Shown one piece after another: positions 59,461 through 64,000 of a stretch of DNA of 64,000 bases (position 1 is the first letter of the stretch; the number at the start of each line of letters is the position of its first letter). Both the position numbers and the translations under genes were made by a program. Origin of the DNA: Nissolia schottii (Eukaryota > Streptophyta > Magnoliopsida > Fabales > Fabaceae); contig QANU01054614.1 of NCBI GenBank assembly GCA_003254905.1, positions 186,472 to 250,471 of the forward strand, written 5' to 3'. The notes under the pieces are model-generated. The model saw only the letters and a list, made by a program, of their open reading frames with translations. It searched no databases and was not told where the DNA came from.

Positions 59461-60046
59461 ATTTCCAAATAATATAATAAATATATAATACCATATGATA
59501 TATGATATCTCTATATATATTTATATATATGTATATGTGTGTATGACGGAGAAGACGAGACTTTTCTTGAAATGTCGTGTATTTACTCGGATTTAGAATT
59601 TTCCTTTCTCGTTTTCTTCCCCACCAGGCAATGGGGGGACGACTCTCAGACCAAAAATGGGAACCAAATGCTCTTTTTCTTTATTTGACCCTTTCGTTTG
59701 GTAGAATTGGAAGACACGCATGTGAGTTTGAGTGAGCTCACACGTGTCAGTTTCTGAACGGTTTTTCTATGGGCGAGGGAGGATGCAAAGAAGGGATTAA
59801 TTCTATTGAAAAGATTTTAGTGGTGGTGACAAAATATTTTTAATACAAATTATTAAAAATTAAACATCTCATTAGATGTTTAGAGAATTCAGCTAAGTGT
59901 TAATTATATTAAGCCTCATGGTTAACTGTTTAGCTCTAAAGGTTATATATCATTTTGATTAATTAATACACGCATTAATACATTAATAAGTGGTGATATG
60001 CATAAGTAGTTTGAGAAAGTTGTAAATTTAAATTTATTTTAATAAT
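59461..60046. other. Upstream region of the ABC1-beta-lactamase gene
   Basis: Contains TA-rich sequence (59470-59550) and a CT-rich stretch on the minus strand. It presumably includes the promoter. No other element is recognised. Confidence 0.4.
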
Positions 60047-60626
60047 TGCTACGGGCTAAAAATCGAGGTCTGAGAAGCTCTAATTCTCTAAGAAAAGAGA
60101 GAAACTCGCATTCCTTAAAAGGCCCGAAGGGTCCCAGCCCACTAAGGGATAGAAGAAACTCTCCTCACCTGATCACGCCGGCCCAAAGGGAGAAAGCCTC
60201 ACAACGCTTAGAGGAGGAGAAGGTTTAAACCCAAGACTCCGAAACCGGTCTGGCCCAACAAAGCTAAAAGGAGATAGCGGCGACTTCTCCTCCCCAATCT
60301 GCAATTAACTCCTAGATAAGCGGGAAAAGATAAGTCAGGGAGCTGTTAGGTGAACTCCCCTTGCTTTATCTCTATCTTAGCATTCTAAGTTCATTTATAA
60401 AATCACACGACCTCCTTAGGTCACCAGGTATCACTCATTCCCTTCCTAGAGAATTCACCTAACGTTTGTGCTTACTTGAGCGTCAGAGTGGCTTTGTAGG
60501 TACACTTGGTCGCCACCCTCTCTCTAGGAGCTTTCGTCCAAGCCTTCGAGCTTTCGTCAAGGTGTCTTCCTCACCCTCTACTCGTGTTCAGGTAACTTCG
60601 TTCTCTATATGAAGTACTCGCGAACA
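60047..60626. mobile_element. Solo LTR with 5-bp target duplication
   Basis: A 580-bp GC-richer block starts TGCTACGGGC and ends CTCGCGAACA. It is flanked by ATAAT at 60042-60046 and at 60627-60631. The segment 'cttacttgagcgtcagagtg' near 60472 is of the kind seen in plant Ty3-type LTRs. There is no second LTR or internal region, so it is a solo LTR. Confidence 0.85.
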
Positions 60627-60631
60627 ATAAT

Positions 60632-62379
60632 TATTTTTTAATATAATTAATTATCTAAGAATTAATTTATATTTAAATACTTTAATTAAAAATGATTTTT
60701 TATAGAAATGAAATTTAAAATAAAAAGTGATTTTAAAATAGTATGTTTTGTTTGGATTATATAAAAATAGATGTTTTTATATGATAAAATTACATTAAAA
60801 AGGAACTTTGAAGTTATTAGTTATATTTATATTATAACTAGGGCCAATTTTGTAGCAACATAATATAATGTGTAATAAGCAAAAAGCTTTTTATGAAATA
60901 ATGTTCTTCAGCTTCAACTTATTTTTAGAGAACAACTTATTTTTTGGGCTACATAGCTTTTATTAAAATCTTGGATTTAACCCAAATATACTTAATTTTC
61001 TTCAAACATCTTTAATTGAAAAAAAAAAAGTTGTTACAAGATGTTACCAAACATACTTTAAAGTTTAGTTTGATAAAGCTTTTTGAGAGGGTGCTCTTAT
61101 TCTCAAAAAGTATAAGTCAAATTTTTGTGTTTGATAAACAAAAAACATATATGCTTTTACTATTGACTTTTAAAAGCCAAGGATGCTCTTAAGAGTTCTC
61201 ATGCAATGATGATCTTAGAAGTTCTCATGAATAACTTTTTAAAGTTGGCTTATGCTTTCTAAATGTTAAAATACTAATATACCTTTAGATTTTTAATGGT
61301 TGTTATTACTCTCTTTAATATTTATGTTTATTATGTTAATTTCATATATAAATAGCACATTTAAAATATATTTATCAAACAATATTCTCATAACTTCTAC
61401 TTATCAAACAATATTGGGGGAAATTAAAATAACTCGGCCTAAATTTAGTTTTGACATTAAATGAAAGAATTTTGAAAATATTTAGCATTTTTATAAGGTA
61501 TTTGGTTTAGCCCAAATTAGTGGAATAAAAATACCCCCAATTGAGAGTGAATTGTTAAATTTCCTTACCATTCCACTATATCACACGTTCTTCAACGACT
61601 TTTTCCCCACTCATCCCTTCATTATTGTTGACAATGTTGTTTTTCTTTCAACTCCAATGACACCACCATCCTTGTCACCCTCTCCGCCAATGAATCTCCC
61701 TAATTTTACGCCATCCGTGGAATGGGGACACTGATTTTACGCCATGAACAACGAGTTAAAGGGAGAAGGGAACAACATTATTGATGCTTCCACAAGAGAC
61801 TGCATTGCCAACAAGCACTTGGTGTTTCTAGTGCTTGAAGTCTAGTTTAGCTTCAAAGCTAAATCTGGTTTTCTTTGAAGAGATTGAGTTTCCATTTTTG
61901 CCATATTAATTGGACATGTAGAACATGTTTCCCTATGCTTCTGCCGGGAAAACTCTTACTAGGGAGAAGGAGAGGAGGAAGAAAGGTCTAAGGTGCAAAG
62001 TGTAACTATCGATACAGGTGAAAGAGCTCTGTATTGTTCTACAAAGGATACCGGTGTAGGCTGAAAACAGCATTATATTTCTATAAAGCAAATTATGTTA
62101 AATTTCCAATTCCATAATTAGTTATCCAAATAAGAAACTTTGTAAATGATAGAATTTAAAATGCATCAGATGAAATTTCTTGGATTTCAACTTCTTTGAA
62201 ATTCTCAACATAACTCATTCAAACACAAGAGTGGATTTTTTATCACAAGAATATTTGAATAACAAGAAAATCAGAGAAAAGAAAATAGAAAATTAATTAT
62301 TTTCTCTTGTTTATTTGTGTAAAAATTGAAATAAAAGGAAAAAGATAATGATGCCAAATAACAATTTTACTCTAATGCC
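60632..62379. repeat. AT-rich intergenic sequence including a MITE-like repeat
   Basis: 61060-61410 matches 23590-23990 (see there). The remainder has no gene that I can support. The 60-codon frame at 61552 is proline-rich and probably chance. Confidence 0.4.
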
Positions 62380-64000
62380 ATTACAAAATATTATCCTAAT
62401 AATAAATATTAGTGTAAACATAAAAGTTAATGTTGTTGTGAAACTAATGAGTGATATGGAAAAGTAATAGAAGAGAAAGGGCGAAAGAATATAGGGAGAA
62501 ATATGATTCTTATTCTCAAATGTGTGTTGTATAATGAGCATTCATATAATTATTTATAGGCTAAAGGGGAGGTATACAATATTACATCAAATCTCTATCA
62601 TATCAATATATATTCATCTAATTGGATACCGACCAAATTAGAATAATGATATCGACAATCCAATAATATTTTATAACACCATCTTGGATATCCATCAAGG
62701 ATATGTCTCATTAAAACCTTACTAAGAAAAACCCATTAAGAAAAAAATCTTAGTGAAAGAAAAAGAATACAACATCCTCATAGTGCAAGTTGTCTGATTA
62801 AAAACCTTATGAAGAAAAAACTCAGTGAGATAAAAACCTTGATGAAGGAAAAAAAAAAGAGTACAACTTTTTCCCCTCTTAAGATAATTATGGACATTCT
62901 TCTAATGAGATGATGTAGAAACTGCCACTGTATTATATCCATACACGTAGTATTACCGTTTCTGTAACAATATGGTCACATAACATCCATCCCCTTCAAC
63001 TTTTGGCCATCAAGGATGGAGGAGTGAAACAACCTAACAGTCATGCAGAACCAACGGTCACGGTAGCACACATAACAACTTGCTTCAACATTCTTAATGA
63101 TATTCACATGTTAGATGACTACCCTTGTCCAAAAACATTCACGACTCGCTTCATGTATTACAATAATTTTCGCATAATTTGAAAATTAGGGCTTAATGGA
63201 TCTTTATCAACTAATCTCACAATCATTAGAGTACTCAACGGATGTGTTCAATCCATATAAACTCATTTCAGAGTCTTCTCGATATAAATTGATTGATAGA
63301 AAAATATTTTATTTTTCAAATGCTATATGTGTAAACAAGACAAAATTGTGTCTTGCCAATATATTTTCTTTTAAATATTTTACATATTTTGGAATTTCTT
63401 ATGGAGATCCAACGATCACCAACTTATATTGTGATATAACAATTTAGGTCAAAACCCTTACATGAAATACATGGGAAAATGAGATCAATTTTGTACTCAT
63501 ATCTCAATAAAAATTGACTTAGGTGATTATAACACATACACCATAATTATTTTAATCCATATAAGGGTTGTTGAAGCCTTAATGAACAAATTTTTCTGAG
63601 AATTTCTATATGCTTCAACTATTTTAAATCCTTCAGGGATTTTCATAGAACTTTGCTAGCTAGTAAGCCATATTAATAGGCTTATAGACACATGTCTAAT
63701 TTCTTTATTAACTGATAGAATAAAATTAAATCTATCACCAGAGAATATATCTCCATATAGTCAATGCCAGGTTTTTTGAAAACCCTTACGTTACAAGTCG
63801 TTCTTTATATCATATATTTCTCTATTTCATTTTTGCACGAAAAACGCACTTGTAATTTACTAATTTCACGCCTTCAGGTGCTTGACTATAGATCCCAAAC
63901 ACTTCATACTTTTCAAGTAAAGTTAATTTCAACATAAATTGTGCATTTCCACATTGGCCAATCATTTCTCTGTCTATATTCTTTGACAGATTTTTATTCA
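62380..64000 (-). mobile_element. Copia element, minus strand, continuing beyond the window
   Basis: On the minus strand a degenerate pol runs from the window edge to about 62900: GIDYMEIYS near 63760, RLQQPLYGLK near 63560, EKTLK then THPLST near 63260-63220, all copia reverse transcriptase landmarks of the Tnt1-94 type. A purine-rich 3' region (62700-62880) follows, then a probable 3' LTR starting TGTTATAAAATATTATTGG at 62677, with a CCTATAAATAATTATA promoter-like box near 62570 and an end near 62380. Many stops are present. The same family left the fragment at 27640-27960. Confidence 0.75.

Overview
The window is nuclear DNA from a flowering plant, most likely a eudicot. It has spliced plant genes with large introns, plant-type Ty1-copia, LINE, hAT, Helitron and Mutator-like elements, and plant pararetrovirus remnants. 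Isolated single N bases and a 445-base N run mark it as a draft scaffold. No rRNA, tRNA, CRISPR or bacterial-type operon is visible.

Two host genes are readable end to end. (1) A plus-strand L-gulonolactone oxidase-like FAD enzyme (15961-26092) has three coding exons, an in-frame total of 590 residues and an 8.1 kb first intron. (2) A minus-strand gene (CDS 57467 down to 35910, with a 5' UTR exon near 59384-59460) encodes an ABC1/UbiB kinase-like domain fused to a serine beta-lactamase-like domain. I could place 18 coding exons whose phases join without a break (966 residues). Two of its introns are swollen by transposons to about 5.0 and 8.6 kb.

Layout. 1-900: nothing recognisable. 900-3567: a long LTR-like sequence carrying a striking array of small hairpins. 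3568-13155: a minus-strand copia element (gag/protease, leader, PBS, 5' LTR) broken by a Helitron-like insertion and a hAT-like element that carries a piece of a tonoplast monosaccharide transporter gene; several stretches are duplicated next to single Ns. 13328-14014: a hAT element with perfect 8-bp target duplication. 15087-15441: a related LTR just upstream of the oxidase gene. 16654-24784: oxidase intron 1, holding hAT, LINE and LTR remnants. 25071-25218: a SINE with 14-bp target duplication in oxidase intron 2. 26400-27960: decayed copia pol. About 28660-35343: a Mutator-like element encoding an Ulp1-type protease gene whose active-site Cys is replaced, surrounded by a short motif repeated dozens of times. 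35910-59460: the ABC1-beta-lactamase gene, whose introns hold a LINE relic, a copia element, a young LTR element emptied by an assembly gap, another copia fragment, a Harbinger-like element and a pararetrovirus relic with inverted ends. 60047-60626: a solo LTR. 62380-64000: a minus-strand copia element running off the window.

The two host genes are not obviously functionally linked. Most of the sequence is a layered record of transposition, gene-fragment capture and assembly artefacts.
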